Shown: positions 1 through 12,028, counted from the first letter of the stretch. The stretch: DNA of 64,000 nt from Ampullaceana balthica (GCA_944989445.1 CALYLW010000011.1:1269501-1333500); one strand, 5' to 3'. The notes: generated by a model not told the origin, from the sequence alone. Numbers and translations are program-made.

Positions 1-421
1 CCTCTAGCAGATGCTGGGGATAACTTTAAAAAATTCAAAAATGTCACATAGCCTTTTCTTCCCTTGAGGTCTTCATTTGGATTAGGCCAGAAATTTATCC
101 AATCCATTGCAGTATCAGAATTATTAATAATAGTGCCCAAACCACATGGATAAGAGACAATTACTTTCAATTATCTTCTTTAACTAAAGGGATTAAGTGT
201 CCACGTACAATAATCAATACGCTAACCAAGTAGCTATCACCCATCCCTGGAGCGTTTCCTGATGTTATTATCTTGTTATGACGGATCTCTCAAGTTTCTC
301 ACCTACCAACATCTAACAACTTTTACTCTTTAGTAAACAGAAATGTAAACGACCGTCGTTAAATGTAAACGTAAATTTAAAAAAAAATTGAGGGGTCAAA
401 TAGATGAGTGGATTTTTCGAA
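1..421. other. Unannotated AT-rich DNA
   Basis: No coding frame, repeat or RNA gene is recognised. The stretch ends where the 44-bp tandem array begins. Confidence 0.5.
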
Positions 422-641
422 GAACGTGTCTGGTTGACTTATGAGACCGATAAATGAATGAATAAGAGCGTGTCTGGTTGACTTATGAGACCGATAAATG
501 AATGAATAAGAACGTGTCTGGTTGACTTATGAGACCGATAAATGAATGAATAAGAACGTGTCTGGTTGACTTATGAGACCGATAAATGAATGAATAAGAA
601 CGTGTCTGGTTGACTTAGGAGACCGATAAATGAATGAATAA
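422..641. repeat. 44-bp minisatellite, 5 units
   Basis: Units start at 422, 466, 510, 554 and 598. Each begins GAACGTGTCTGG, or the variant GAGCGTGTCTGG, and ends in ATGAATGAATAA. Units differ by single bases, for example TTATGAGACC versus TTAGGAGACC in the last unit. Confidence 0.95.
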
Positions 642-966
642 GAATGTTCTTTTCGACCCTAAGTATTACATCATGTATTATTAAATTGAAGGCAAAAATA
701 ATTCTTGGAATCTTTAAGCAGCGTATGTAACATTTAGATCTTAATTTTTTTAAAGTATTTTAAGCAATGTTTAATCTTTATGTAGAAAAACTTTATGGTA
801 GCTATTTATAGCCAACCAAAGATTGACAGCGGTGATACGTGAACTTTACATCTGTTTACATTGCTTGAAAAATAAATAGAAATAACGAATTTAATAAAAT
901 ACACGACATACTGGTGTCAAATCCCTTTTTCTAGGTATGCTTTGGCACATTTATTTATCTATTTTT

Positions 967-1457
967 AAATCCCGTATATTAACTTCACCGGCGTCTCTGT
1001 CATCATCTCTGTCTTGGGCGGGCGGAAAAACAAAAGTAAAAAATGACCCACTTCCCGTGATCCGATCGAGCTGACATTTGGCACACGGACCCGTCTCACC
1101 TAACAATGCATCGTATCAAAATTTCAGATCGATCGAACGTACCGCAAATAAATTAATGAATTTTAAGTTTATCCTTATATAACGTATGTAATTAAAATTC
1201 ACGGTTTGTTATTGTTTTTTTTCCCCACGTAAGATTTTGAGTTGACGCTTTGACGTCGACCCATCGAAGTACCGGCGTGCTTTTGTTTACATTTTACGTG
1301 TCATGCTGAACTCGGTCCAACACCCCTAGGATTATGAAGCAAAGTTGAGTTAAGACAGATTCAGTCTGTAAATGTTTGTCGCGTTTGAAAATAATCAATA
1401 CTGTTAGTTATGTCTCATATATTAGGGATTTATAATCAAAAACTTTGTTTTTACGGG
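967..1457 (+). repeat. Interspersed repeat family A, diverged copy
   Basis: The copy starts with AAATCCCGTATATTAACTTC and ends with ATTAGGGATTTATAATC followed by an AAAAACTTTGTTTTTACGGG tail. The start and end are inverted relative to each other (AAATCCC / GGGATTT), like short terminal inverted repeats. The core carries the phrases GAGCTGACATTTGGCACAC and AAAATTTCAGATCGATCG. The same family recurs at 17974-20310, 28450-28815, 46577-47720 and 51952-52790. It has no coding capacity, and its class is unknown; a non-autonomous DNA element is plausible. Confidence 0.85.
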
Positions 1458-1470
1458 TTTGTTTTATTTC

Positions 1471-1945
1471 AATCCTTTATATTAACTCGTGGTGTCTGGT
1501 TGCGCCCTTGTCGCCAAAACTTTGGATCGATTTTTAACCCACTTCCTCGTAAGCTAGCGAGCTGAAATTTTGCAGGCGGTTTCGTACCGATGATAAAAAC
1601 AATGTAACAAAATTTCAGATCAATCGCATGTACCGGCATTAAATTATTGAATTTTTATATTATTTTATTTATTCCTATGTATCATGTTATTTTTTGAGAT
1701 AGAGCGTCGAGGTGCGTATTATATTGAACAACCTTTCTGTCGCGCAATAAGGTGCGCATTTTATTGACAACACTTTTTATAAACATATTCCTGATCGGTG
1801 CGCATTATATTAAACATGTTTTACGACACAACTACAATTTTGTATTTTTGGATGGTCTTGCGCTACGTATTATAATATGCATACTTTTAGTTACTTCTTG
1901 TACATAAAGGATTTATAGTCAAAAACTTGTTTTTTTTACGGTTTT
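1471..1945 (+). repeat. Interspersed repeat family B
   Basis: Related in plan to family A: it opens with AATCCTTTATATTAACTCG and closes with TAAAGGATTTATAGTC plus AAAAACTTG. The interior differs, with blocks such as GCGCATTATATT and CGCTACGTATTATAAT. Two further copies lie in inverted orientation at 23427-24388. It directly follows a family A copy, so A and B insert next to one another. Confidence 0.85.
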
Positions 1946-3274
1946 TAAAATATTTTTTGTGTTTAGAGCAATTTTGCTACTTTGCTTTTGCCATTATTGA
2001 AATTGCTACTTTGATGTTCCCTCCAAGTTTTGTTGGTCCGTGAGCAAAGCAAATAAACTTGTGTGCAAATTTTCACAGCATCCATTTTTGTACAATATTG
2101 TACAAAATTTGCAGCGCGGTAATTCTAAACTGCTGCGCAGCGACAGTCACATATTTTCGTGGCCACGCAGCTTAAATGGAAACATTGGCCACTAGCAATA
2201 TTACTAATTACTATTTTTATCGACTCCTAGATCGCTTCCCCCGGCCCGCCCCCGCGCTAATACTAATTTTCATGTAAATATTGAATTTGATTGAACTATT
2301 TTGACGGCGATTGCTATTTTCATATTTAAAAGAAGACTTTTTGCTTGGTAAGATTACACTGGGAGAAAATGAACGTCACTTACCTAACTTGTGCTGCTAT
2401 GAGTACATGCACGATCAAAGGTATACTTTTAACATACTGTGGAAGTTGGTAAAAAATTTAAACACACAGTGCCTAGAATGCTGTATGCAATGTCATCGGT
2501 AGCGGCTGATTTTGACTTATCAAAGTCATTAGAGTACATTCCCTTTATATTGTCTGTTCTCTGTGGTGTCTGGATCTGTCTTTATCACAGTATTTATAAA
2601 GTAAATGTCGTCGGCGAAAATTCGACAAACCTTTTGTGATGTGGAATTTCAGTTTCACTGATTATCTTATACAAAATATTAGTGTATAGTTAATACAAAC
2701 CAATGTATTGCCATTTCTAATTAATTTCGTACATTTAAAATCTGACTTTGTGTCACGCCCAGAACGCTTTTCGCATGTCGTGGAATATGTCTAATTTCTG
2801 TCCTAAGACATATAACAGTTTACTATTATTTCAATCCACGTCCCATGCAGCTGTTCATCTGTTTGCCTGACTGCACATGGAATTACATTAAAATCACATA
2901 AGACACGTTTTATTATCATAAAAATTAGTTGTTTCTTTGTTTTTTGTGGGAGAAGTTTTGATAAATCACTCCAAAGCAAACACTAACGTTGGCTGCTCTA
3001 TTAAATCAGTTTAATTTTTCGCGACACGCGGGGGAAAAACTCTGCAATGCTGGAAATGTCATCCACACTAGCAGTGATACAGGAAGCGTTAATGCAGCAG
3101 GCCAATGGGCATTACGACTACAGCAGACGGCTTGAAAGCAGATGCTACATGCAATGACAAACAGACGCAATAGATATCACGATTATTTGGGTGACGCCAA
3201 TTCAGAAATTTACAGTAGAGAAATAATACATTTAAAAATAAGGCATTGGCTTAGGTATAGGGTAGGGCGTAGGG
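1946..3274. other. Unannotated stretch with one inverted match
   Basis: No gene is recognised. The segment 2095-2133, read on the minus strand, resembles 22849-22905 on the plus strand: both share GCGCAGCAGTT and AAATTTTG. Both lie beside family B copies, so family B may be part of a longer element. The short open frames 2311-2502 and 2439-2639 have no recognisable content. Confidence 0.4.
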
Positions 3275-3735
3275 TGTCGAATGTGAGGGAGCGGGGAGTT
3301 TGGGGTGGGGTGTCAAATGTGAGGGAGCGGGGAGTTTGGGGTGGGGTGTCGAATGTGAGGGGGCGGGGAGTTTGGGGTAGGGTGTCGAATGTAAGGGGGC
3401 GGGGAGTTTGGGGTGGGGTGTTGAATGTGAGGGAGCGGGGAGTTTGGGGTGGGGTGTCGAATGTGAGGGGGCGGGGAGTTTGGGGTGGGGTGTCGAATGT
3501 GAGGGAGCGGGGAGTTTGGGGTGGGGTGTCGAATGTGAGGGAGCGGGGAGTTTGGGGTGGGGTGTCGAATGTGAGAGGGCGGGGAGTTTGGGGTGGGGTG
3601 TCGAATGTGAGGGGGTGGGGAGTTTGGGGTAGGGTGTCGAATGTGAGGGAGCGGGGAGTTTGGGGTAGGGTGTCGAATGTGAGGGAGCGGGGAGTTTGGG
3701 GTGGGGTGTCGAATGTGAGGGTCGGGGAGTTTGAG
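3275..3735. repeat. 36-bp G-rich minisatellite
   Basis: About 13 units of 36 bp are built on GTGTCGAATGTGAGGG, GCGGGGAGTTTGGGG and TGGG. Since 36 is a multiple of three, frames stay open on both strands (3142-3750 plus, 3251-4024 minus) with a 12-residue periodic translation. This is an arithmetic effect, not evidence of a protein. The G-run density on one strand could support G-quadruplex folding (inference). Confidence 0.95.
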
Positions 3736-3739
3736 GGAT

Positions 3740-4620
3740 GGAGAGGGTGAAGAGTTGAACTGTGGTGCAGAGGGAAAACGTTTTAAAATTGTGATTTAGA
3801 GTCGGCTGCTGTAAGAGTTGTGGTTGGAATTTACTGTCTGTTGAGATAAAAGCAAGGGAGAGAAAAATGGAGGATGAGGGGATACGGGTTACAGGCCCTG
3901 GCTGATTTATGTTTGGCAATAAAACTGCTCTGTCGGAGACACTGAGAGAGTAGGTAGCCACTTTTGCAGGCGGTGATGGGGTGAAAGAAATTAAAAGTTT
4001 AGACCAAATTTGTTCTCCATACAATCAGCCAAAGAAACCATCCGAGTTTTGAAGTTTTAGACAAAAACAAAGAAAAATCAAATTCGTTACTACTGAAAAA
4101 AGCGAAAAGGGTGAGAATATATAAAACATATTGATGAGAACATCTAAAAACGAAATTGAGAAAATAAGAGTGAAATAGGAAAATTGAATTTCAATATGAA
4201 AAATATATCTGGACCAATCTCTCTCGTCTAAAGTGAGTCTCTAATGAAGCTATAAATAACCAAGAGAACATTTCCTATAAATATAAACAAGAATCTTAAA
4301 CATACGGTAAACGTGATTGGTGTGTAATGTTTTCTTTTAATATGAACTAACGGATCTGCAATGCGCAAGTGTTGGGATATTACAACAGTACCATTCTATA
4401 CTATTTCAAGTTGTGTTCACAGTCTATTGTATTACATATCACATACACCATCGTAAATCAATGCATTTATTAACGTTCTTATTGATTGCGTGTTTTTGTA
4501 CAGTAACGTGTGTTATTATAGGCGTGAAAGGGGTGGGGATTTTGTCGCAAGAGGGAAATTCTTTAATCTAAGTGTGATATTCTACTGTAACGATCATATT
4601 CTATTGTGATGGTGACTTTC
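3740..4620. other. Unannotated AT-rich DNA between two minisatellites
   Basis: No coding signal, RNA gene or known repeat is recognised. Confidence 0.4.
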
Positions 4621-5297
4621 TAATCTGTCTGACCATGTCAGTGTCTGTCTGACCATGTCAGTGTCTGTCTGACCATGTCAGTGCCTGTCTGACCATGCCA
4701 GTGTCTGTCTGACCATGTCAGTGTCTGTCTGACCATGTCAGTGTCTGTCTGACAACGTCAGTGTCTGTCTGACCATGCCAGTGAGTGTCTGACCCTGTCA
4801 GTGTCTGTCTGACCATGTCAGTGTCTGTCTGACCATGCCAGTGTCTGTCTGACCATGTCAGTGTCTGTCTGACCATGTCAGTGTCTGTCTGACCATGCCA
4901 GTGTCTGTCTGACCATGTCAGTGTCTGTCTGACCATGCCAGTGTCTGTCTGACCATGCCAGTGTCTGTCTGACAACGTCAGTGTCTGTCTGACCATGTCA
5001 GTGTCTGTCTGACCATGTCAGTGTCTGTCTGACAACGTCATTGTCTGTCTGACCATGCCAGTGTCTGTCTGACCATGTCAGTGTCTGTCTGACCATGCCA
5101 GTGTCTGTCTGACAACGTCAGTGTCTGTCTGACCATGTCAGTGTCTGTCTGACCATGTCAGTGTCTGTCTGACAACGTCAGTGTCTGTCTGACCATGCCA
5201 GTGTCTGTCTGACCATGCCAGTGTCTGTCTGACCATGTCAGTGTCTGTCTGACCATGCCAGTGTCTGTCTGACCATGTCAGTGTCTGTCTGACCATG
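4621..5297. repeat. 20-bp minisatellite, about 34 units in strict register
   Basis: The unit is GTGTCTGTCTGACCATGTCA. The phase never slips over roughly 680 bp. Three main variants differ at the end of the unit (CCATGTCA, CCATGCCA, CAACGTCA), and a few are single exceptions. The block order from 4961 to 5297 partly repeats, which suggests multi-unit duplication. The minus-strand frames over it (4718-4996, 5138-5335) translate the repeat only. Confidence 0.97.
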
Positions 5298-5299
5298 AC

Positions 5300-5716
5300 G
5301 AGTTTTAAACCAAGTTCTAAACAATAAATTGTCATAAGAAACTTTTCTCTTAAAAATGTATCACAGTCGTTGACGGACTGTCAGTATCACTATCACTGGC
5401 GGACATTCTCTTTTACTGGCATGTGGAAACTCAACAACACATCTACCAGCACTAAGAAGATTAAAACAATAACAAGAAAACAAAACATCATTAAACGAAG
5501 TTGATAATTATTTACTTTTAAGTAATACACAATATGTGATGACAACGTAACATGGCGTTACAACCAAAAATCATATTTCATGCACGCCATGTAGGAGACT
5601 TTGAGCATATGGCCAAGCCGCAGAAACTGAACTTAATAACATTGGCCTCAGTGCATCTCTACACGAGTATGAATATTGCTATGAAAAAAATGTCATCCCA
5701 GATTAAAATCGCCAGT
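5300..5716. other. Unannotated spacer
   Basis: No feature is recognised between the 20-bp array and the TG microsatellite. Confidence 0.4.
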
Positions 5717-5770
5717 GTGTGTGTGTGTGTGTGTGGGTGGTGTGTGTGTGTGTGTGTGTGTGGTGTGTGG

Positions 5771-5830
<60 letters not shown>

Positions 5831-5837
5831 TGTGTGT

Positions 5838-5884
<47 letters not shown>

Positions 5885-5899
5885 GTGTGTGTGTGTGCG

Positions 5900-5938
<39 letters not shown>

Positions 5939-5953
5939 GTGTGTGTGTGTGCG

Positions 5954-5985
<32 letters not shown>

Positions 5986-6023
5986 CGTGTGTGTGTGTGT
6001 GTGTGTGTGCGTGTGTGTGTGTG

Positions 6024-6099
<76 letters not shown>
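5717..6099. repeat. (TG)n microsatellite, about 380 bp
   Basis: Nearly uninterrupted TG dinucleotides with GTGG slippage joints in the left third and CGTG interruptions in the right two thirds. All overlapping cysteine/valine or threonine/histidine frames are translations of the dinucleotide. Such a tract can adopt Z-DNA (known property of alternating purine-pyrimidine DNA). Confidence 0.98.
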
Positions 6100-6100
<1 letters not shown>

Positions 6101-7460
6101 TGTTCAGATATTTTGCTTGTTAATGTCAATAAACACTGTCAAAGTTTTTTGTGCGTCTGTTTTATAAACATAAATAACCGATACATGAAGCAGCCGATAG
6201 TGACGATGGTATGACCACAACTTATCTCGGTCCACGAATAATGGTCCAGCGATAACGACGGTTCAGGTCGTGCTTTATTTCATTTACCAGCCACTGGTTC
6301 ATAAAGCTGAGAACAGAGCGTAATTAGCTGTCGCGGTGCAGCGGTTCTCAAAATATGAATGTCATCAGCTTCAAATAAAGGAACAATTTAGTTAAAACTA
6401 AGTTGTCACATGTGAATGCCATGGGTGTACCATGTGTATAATGCGTGATCCTCTGACGGAGCGGTCACATGAAGTAATAGGCGCGAGAAGGGAGAAGCCT
6501 TCCCATTGGCTGAAAGGGTTTGGCGAGGAGTTGTCAGAGGAGTTCGGTAGTGAAAGGACGGAATGTGTGTGTGCCTCAAGATTTCCATGTTGTATAACCT
6601 CAAGATACTTATTGTACAAAGTATAAATATTAAAGTTGTTTAATTGAAACAAGTTCTTCAGTGGATTATTGTGTACAAGATTATGTATTGAGAGAACGCC
6701 TACAAGAGAGATACATATAAAAGTTGATAGTTACATAAGTCACAGAATAGTTCTATGATCCAGTGTAAAAAGATATCTCCAAGTTTTTTTTAGAAAATAA
6801 TAATATACTTTGGAGGCTGCCTTAACACACACAAAAAAAAACAACAACACGAGTTCCGATGTACACAACACGTAAAACATTTTGAATATTTTTTTATTAA
6901 CTAAATTACTTTATTTTTAAACTATCCAAAAAGTAAAACTTAATTTTTTAAAATAACTTAACATTTGCAATGGTTTTTAAATAAACAAATTTTAAAAAAA
7001 ATCAATTTTTAAAGAAAATGTCAACGAATACCGTTTCATGAATGTATTTTACTAAATTACTACATTATAAAATTAATGTGTTGCTTGATGTTTAGGGATA
7101 CGCCGTTATTTACTCGATGTCATTGTGTACACAAGACGTGTTACCATGGTGATCATGTACTGTAAACAACTGATGTACAGGGCCAGCTTATATGTATTTA
7201 GTATTTTAGTATTAGAAAACTTGTTAAATGGTTTTATATTTTGTATAAAGATTGTACCACAATTCACCTTAAAATTCAGCAACATATTGGTTTCCATGTA
7301 AACAAACCACAATGTAAACAAAGGGGCGGGATTTCAGATCCAATAATATATACACCAAAATATCATTGAATAAAAAATAAAGCTGGTCTTAGAAATATTT
7401 TGAGAATAATTTTAATTTAATCATTTTTTTTTACTGAAAGATAAAATGTAGCAATTTTAA
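6100..7460. other. Unannotated; GC-richer island near 6420-6570
   Basis: Mostly AT-rich with A/T homopolymers. The segment 6420-6570 is richer in GC and contains CCATTGGCTGA, an inverted CCAAT-type motif. It might be regulatory or an untranslated exon, but no splice sites or protein family support that. Confidence 0.3.
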
Positions 7461-7461
7461 A

Positions 7462-7775
7462 AAAATAAACGTAGCTATTCTTTATAAATGTAGCCATTCT
7501 TTATAAATGTAGACATTCTTTATTAATGTAGCCATTATTTATAAATGTAGCCATTCTTTATAAATGTAGACACTCTTTATTAATGTAGCCATTATTTATA
7601 AATGTAGCCATTCTTTATAAATGTAGCCATTCTTTATAAAGGTAGACATTCTTTATAAATGTAGACAGTCTTTATGAATGTAGACATTCTTTATAAAGGT
7701 AGACATCCTTTATAAATGTAGACAGTCTTTTTTAATGTAGACACTCTTTATAAATGTAGACATTCTTTATTTTAT
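7462..7775. repeat. 19-bp AT-rich minisatellite
   Basis: About 16 imperfect units of the type ATGTAGCCATTCTTTATAA, with AGCC/AGAC and CATT/CACT/CAGT variants and one longer TTTTTTAATG variant. Confidence 0.93.
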
Positions 7776-9478
7776 TTCATTTGGAAACTCCCAGGAGTGC
7801 GTGTTGTTGGATCTTCAAATAAATAAAAGCAGACCTCAATGGCGATGAATATTGGATATTAAATTTCATGTTTATTAGACAACTCGCATTTTCTACATTC
7901 AAACTTACTCAATTGAGCTACTAAAATATTGTTCTCCGTTCTGATAGCTTTTATCATTACCATCACCATCGGGAACACCTTGCTGTTTGACAGGTCAAGT
8001 TTGGCTTCACTTAAGCGTAAACGTTCTATATGAGAATTCGCAGGCCTTGTTCACTTTGTGCCTGTGATGAAGGTGTTTTTGTAATCGTTTCTGGTTTTTT
8101 TTTCTTTCAAATTTAATTTTCGTTATGAAATTGTTAATGCATCCATCTTGTTTACACAACCCCAGAAAGTAACAATTATCAAATGTCAGAAACCTTCCCC
8201 TAACTCCACGCCCCCCCCTCTCTCACCCCCCTCCCCACCCCCCGTCTCCATATTACCAGAAATTTCAACAATTAGACCAAGTTACCTTGTTTACATCACA
8301 CAACTAAAAACCCTCGGCCTCTCAACGAACAACCGCATCCATAAACTCGTCGCACGTTTGAAAAATAAACCGTTAGAGTTAACGCCCCCGAGTGCGCCCT
8401 ATCCCCCAGCATTTTGAGGCTCGAGAGTATCCAAGCACCAAACGAGGCTCCACGCTGTGAGCCGACAGCCGATTCTGCTAAAGTCATCAGACTCGCTGCT
8501 GGGGGAGGGGGTGAGGCACGGCATCAGGCCCGCTGTGGATCACTCAACACTGCCGAGAAGTCTCCTCTCCCCGGGGCTGCCATGAAATCCAGTAGGGACA
8601 GACTCGGTGCTAACCCCTTGCCAGTGTTTCCACACTTGGCGGGAAAAAGAACTGCCATTTTAAAAAAAAACCAAAAAAAAACACGCTACCAATGGCGCGG
8701 TCAATTTTTTTTTAAAGTTCACTTCTCAGGGTGATTAAGCATTTTCCAGGTACAGCTTTAAAAAAAAAGATGATCATAATAAAATGGATTGTTCCGCATC
8801 TTAACTTTTAGATGTCTTGCAGTGCACATGAGGAAAAAAAGTGAATGTCTTTGTTGCTGAGACAAGATCTAAGCATCGGCGATTTGTAAATGCTGAAAAT
8901 AATAAATTATTCGATTATATTATAAATAAAATATTAAATACTTTTTTAATGTGCTAAAAGATCACTACTACCACGGGTGGTCGCTTTAAATCTCCCCTAA
9001 CAGAAACTTATTTTTTCAAAAGTGTTATAAGTTCCTTTGTAAGGATTCACAAGTTTACTTCATTGTTTTTATTTATTTCCTGACATTCTACTGTCCGGCT
9101 AAACGTGTCAGATTTTGTGTTGTTACCGTCACAGGTTTCTCAACAACAACGTCCACTTGCTTCATGTCCTCCTAAAGTTTCATTTCTAGAATTCTATATA
9201 TTTCTGCTGGTTTCTTGAAGTCTTTAAATTTCTCTTTTTCTTGAACCCGAGCACAATCGACTCCCTACCCCAACCATATTTCAAAAAAGTTGCTCTCCGA
9301 AACACATGTTCATAAAGTAAAAAGTGTAAGATACCACACACATATACACAAACACACATAAACACTTATTCTATTTCTTAAGATCTGCATCAATGCTTCG
9401 GTCATTATGGCTCCTAACAATGTTTAGGGTTTGAAAATACAACTGTGAAGTTGATTCTTTGCACAGGGCTCATCGGGG
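7776..9478. other. Unannotated; CpG-containing segment 8380-8640
   Basis: A poly-pyrimidine stretch (8195-8250) precedes a distinctly GC-richer, CpG-bearing non-repetitive segment at 8380-8640. This is about 5.5 kb upstream of the Pax1/9 exon. It is one place where a 5' exon, promoter or conserved element could sit. No translation here resembles a known protein. Confidence 0.3.
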
Positions 9479-9651
9479 CAGAAGCGTAACTGGGTTTTCC
9501 GCGCCCTTGGCTAATTTATTTTTGGAGCCCTTGACAAATGTATATTAAAAAATCCAAAAGGTAGGAAAATACTAAATTTTGATAAATTGAAGGATTAGCC
9601 CTCGGCGCCCTTTTGCAACTGCCCCGATGCCAAGTCGTTGTTACGCCTCTG
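9479..9651. mobile_element. hAT-type MITE, 173 bp
   Basis: The left end is CAGAAGCGTAAC; the right end reverse-complements to CAGAGGCGTAAC, giving 11 of 12 matching terminal bases. The flanking 8-mers are CATCGGGG (9471-9478) and CAGCGGGG (9652-9659), a target duplication with one mismatch. The CAG start and 8-bp duplication fit the hAT superfamily. There is no coding capacity. Confidence 0.75.
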
Positions 9652-10086
9652 CAGCGGGGATATTAGTTACTGGAGGTTGCAAAATAAGAGTCAATCCGAA
9701 CTATACATAGTAAGGGCTGAGACACAGGCCTTGACAAGTACACGCACAACAGCACACATGCCTTGGCAAGTACATGAACACACGCACGACAGCACACAGA
9801 CCTACAACAAACATTGAACAAGAATAAAGGGTTTTAGTATTCATGGGATTAATTAATAAAGCGTTCATGAAACGCCACCACATAAATAAATCAACATCAT
9901 TGCATAATTATCAAGTATCATAATCTGCACCATGAATTATTGTATGCAATTCTAATTTTTGTTCATCGTTTGTAAAATAATAATTTTTTGTTGAATGTAT
10001 ACTTCTTCTCACTACCCCTTTACAATTCTGAGCAATAATAATAATGACAAACATTAGTTTCCCAAACTTGTGTTGTTATGTAAGGC

Positions 10087-10180
10087 CAGTGACTCCCAGA
10101 GTGTTCTACGCGTACCCCTGGGGACATGGGGTGAAATTGGCGGGGTACACATCTTATATTAAAATAACAACTAGGGAACC
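10087..10180. mobile_element. hAT-like terminal fragment
   Basis: It begins CAGTGACTCCCAGAGTG and continues with GCGTACCCCTGGGG. This resembles the common hAT terminus that reads CAGTGNTTCCCAA and then a TACGCGTACCCCTGGGG block (from general knowledge). No matching opposite end or target duplication was found, so it is probably a truncated relic. Confidence 0.4.
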
Positions 10181-10309
10181 ATATTTTAATGAACTGTCGT
10201 CTCAGCATCAACAATGGCGCCCTCCCTATTCCAATTTTATTTGTAATTTAACTTCAATTTAAATTAAATTATGAATACCTTTTTTGCTTAAAATAATTGT
10301 CATTTGCAG

Positions 10310-10420
10310 GCAATGATAGAAATAAATGGCAATGTTTTATTGGCAGACAATGAAGAAAAGAAATTGCTGTCATTGGCAGACAGTGATAGAAATAAATGTC
10401 AATGTGTCGTTGAGGCTACT
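10310..10420. repeat. Imperfect local duplication
   Basis: The phrase GATAGAAATAAATG followed by CAATGT occurs at the start and end of this stretch, about 70 bp apart, with TTGGCAGACA repeated between. It looks like a decayed tandem duplication. Confidence 0.6.
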
Positions 10421-11439
10421 GTAGCGCCATGGGTTCTCGGTTTCAGACAGACTTAACGCCCTCAATAGACAAACAAACAAGCAGAAATATATCAACAAAT
10501 AAACCACGGGCCAAACATTGCAAGCCTGTTGATGGTCTGATGTATTAACCCGAGGACAAGCTCCGGACGAAAGTTTGCTTAGAGTCTGTTAACGCTGGCA
10601 TATAACGGGGGGAGCAGATTCCTGGGTGGAACAGAAACGACCTGACAACTCTTGAATATTTTAAACAGGAAGGATGTTTTGAATACACAATATCTCGTAT
10701 ATCTAGGGAAATGACGTTTTGGGGAATCAACAGCAGAATACATCTGTATTCTTGGAGTATCTTATGAAGCAATTTAAAAAGTGTATTAAAGCGTCAATGT
10801 TAATGCATTCATTGCTTTATTTCAGTTATTTAAAAAAATGCATTTCATATTGGTCACAAACAACTACAAAATTCTATTTCACTGAACCTCTGGCTTATTC
10901 TAATAGAGACAAGTGGGAACAAAATAGTTACACCGAAGACCGAACTAGGTCACATCTTGACCTATGAAAAAAGCTTTCGTCCGGCATCGTATCTAGATCT
11001 TCATATGAATACATCACATACTATGCTATACTTTTGCGGGTTTTGAAATGTTTCTTTTAAGGACTGATGTTCTTTTGTTTGCATTCTGAACATCTCCTGT
11101 AAACAGTATCCATGGAAACGATAGCTGTTTTGTGTGTAGTCGGAAATGTAAAATAGTACTTTTTTTCAAGAAGCTAGTAATACATTTTCACAGAGCGGTC
11201 TAATAGCTACGTGCGTAGCTGACTACATAGTGATAATATAATCTGATCAGTGGTCTCATATTATATTAAATAACAGTTTTTATGTAGTAAATCTATATAT
11301 GTAGCTTATTATATCCATAGCAAATTGCAAAGTCTTAATTATTGTAGACAAACGTGTATTTCATATATGTTTTCTGCTTGATATGTTTACATGTTATAAC
11401 CTAACTATTTATAGAGATATTCATCCAATAACCTGTGTC
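10421..11439. other. Unannotated DNA
   Basis: No gene, RNA or known repeat is recognised. The short frames on both strands (10545-10772, 10719-10967) lack recognisable content. Confidence 0.4.
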
Positions 11440-11838
11440 AAACTTGACCACTCAGTCAGACTGATCTCTCAACTTGACCACTCGGTCAGACTGATCTATC
11501 AACTTGATCACTCGGTCAGACTGATCTCTCAACTTGATCACTCGGTCAGACTGATCTCCCAACTTGACCACTCGGTCAGACTGATCTCTAAACTTGACCA
11601 CTCGGTCAGACTGATCTCTCAACTTGACCACTCGGTCAGACTGATCCCTCAACTTGACCACTCAGTCAGACTGATCTCTCAACTTGACCACTCAGTCAGA
11701 CTGATCTCTCAACTTGACCACTCAGTCAGACTGATCTCTCAACTTGACCACTCGGTCAGATTGATCTCTCAACTTGACCACTCGGTCAGACTGATCTCTC
11801 AACATGAGCACTCTGTCAGACTGATCTCTCATCAGTTT
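11440..11838. repeat. 30-bp minisatellite with internal inverted repeat
   Basis: About 13 units of 30 bp are built on CTTGACCACTCGGTCAGACT and GATCTCTCAA. Each unit carries TGACC-ACTC-GGTCA, a 5-bp inverted repeat; the CTCAGTCAGA variant breaks one arm in some units. The open frame 11383-11874, with a 10-residue period, exists because 30 is a multiple of three. The array lies 2.3 kb upstream of the Pax1/9 acceptor. Confidence 0.95.
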
Positions 11839-12028
11839 TATAAACACACTTCACAAATAATCACCAGTTTATAGTCCCAACAAAGATGCATATTTTTGTT
11901 TGGTTACAATAAATCTTATTCTATGTGCTGCCAGCGTATCTCTGATATGGCTGATTTATATCATTCATATGTATCTCTCTACTACCAACTCACGTCTTCT
12001 TACTTGACCAACATACACTTGTCACGTG

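Noticed and set aside
3142..4024. Long open frames on both strands with 12-residue repeats
   Set aside because: The 36-bp unit keeps all frames open on both strands; no start context, splice signal or non-repeat domain supports a protein.
4621..5297. CRISPR-like array
   Set aside because: No unique spacers; units abut directly, so it is a minisatellite in a eukaryotic genome.
5552..6214. Cysteine/valine-rich frames of up to 220 codons
   Set aside because: Translation of the TG microsatellite.
11383..11874. 163-codon frame with 10-residue repeat
   Set aside because: Produced by the 30-bp minisatellite; the flanks have no coding character.
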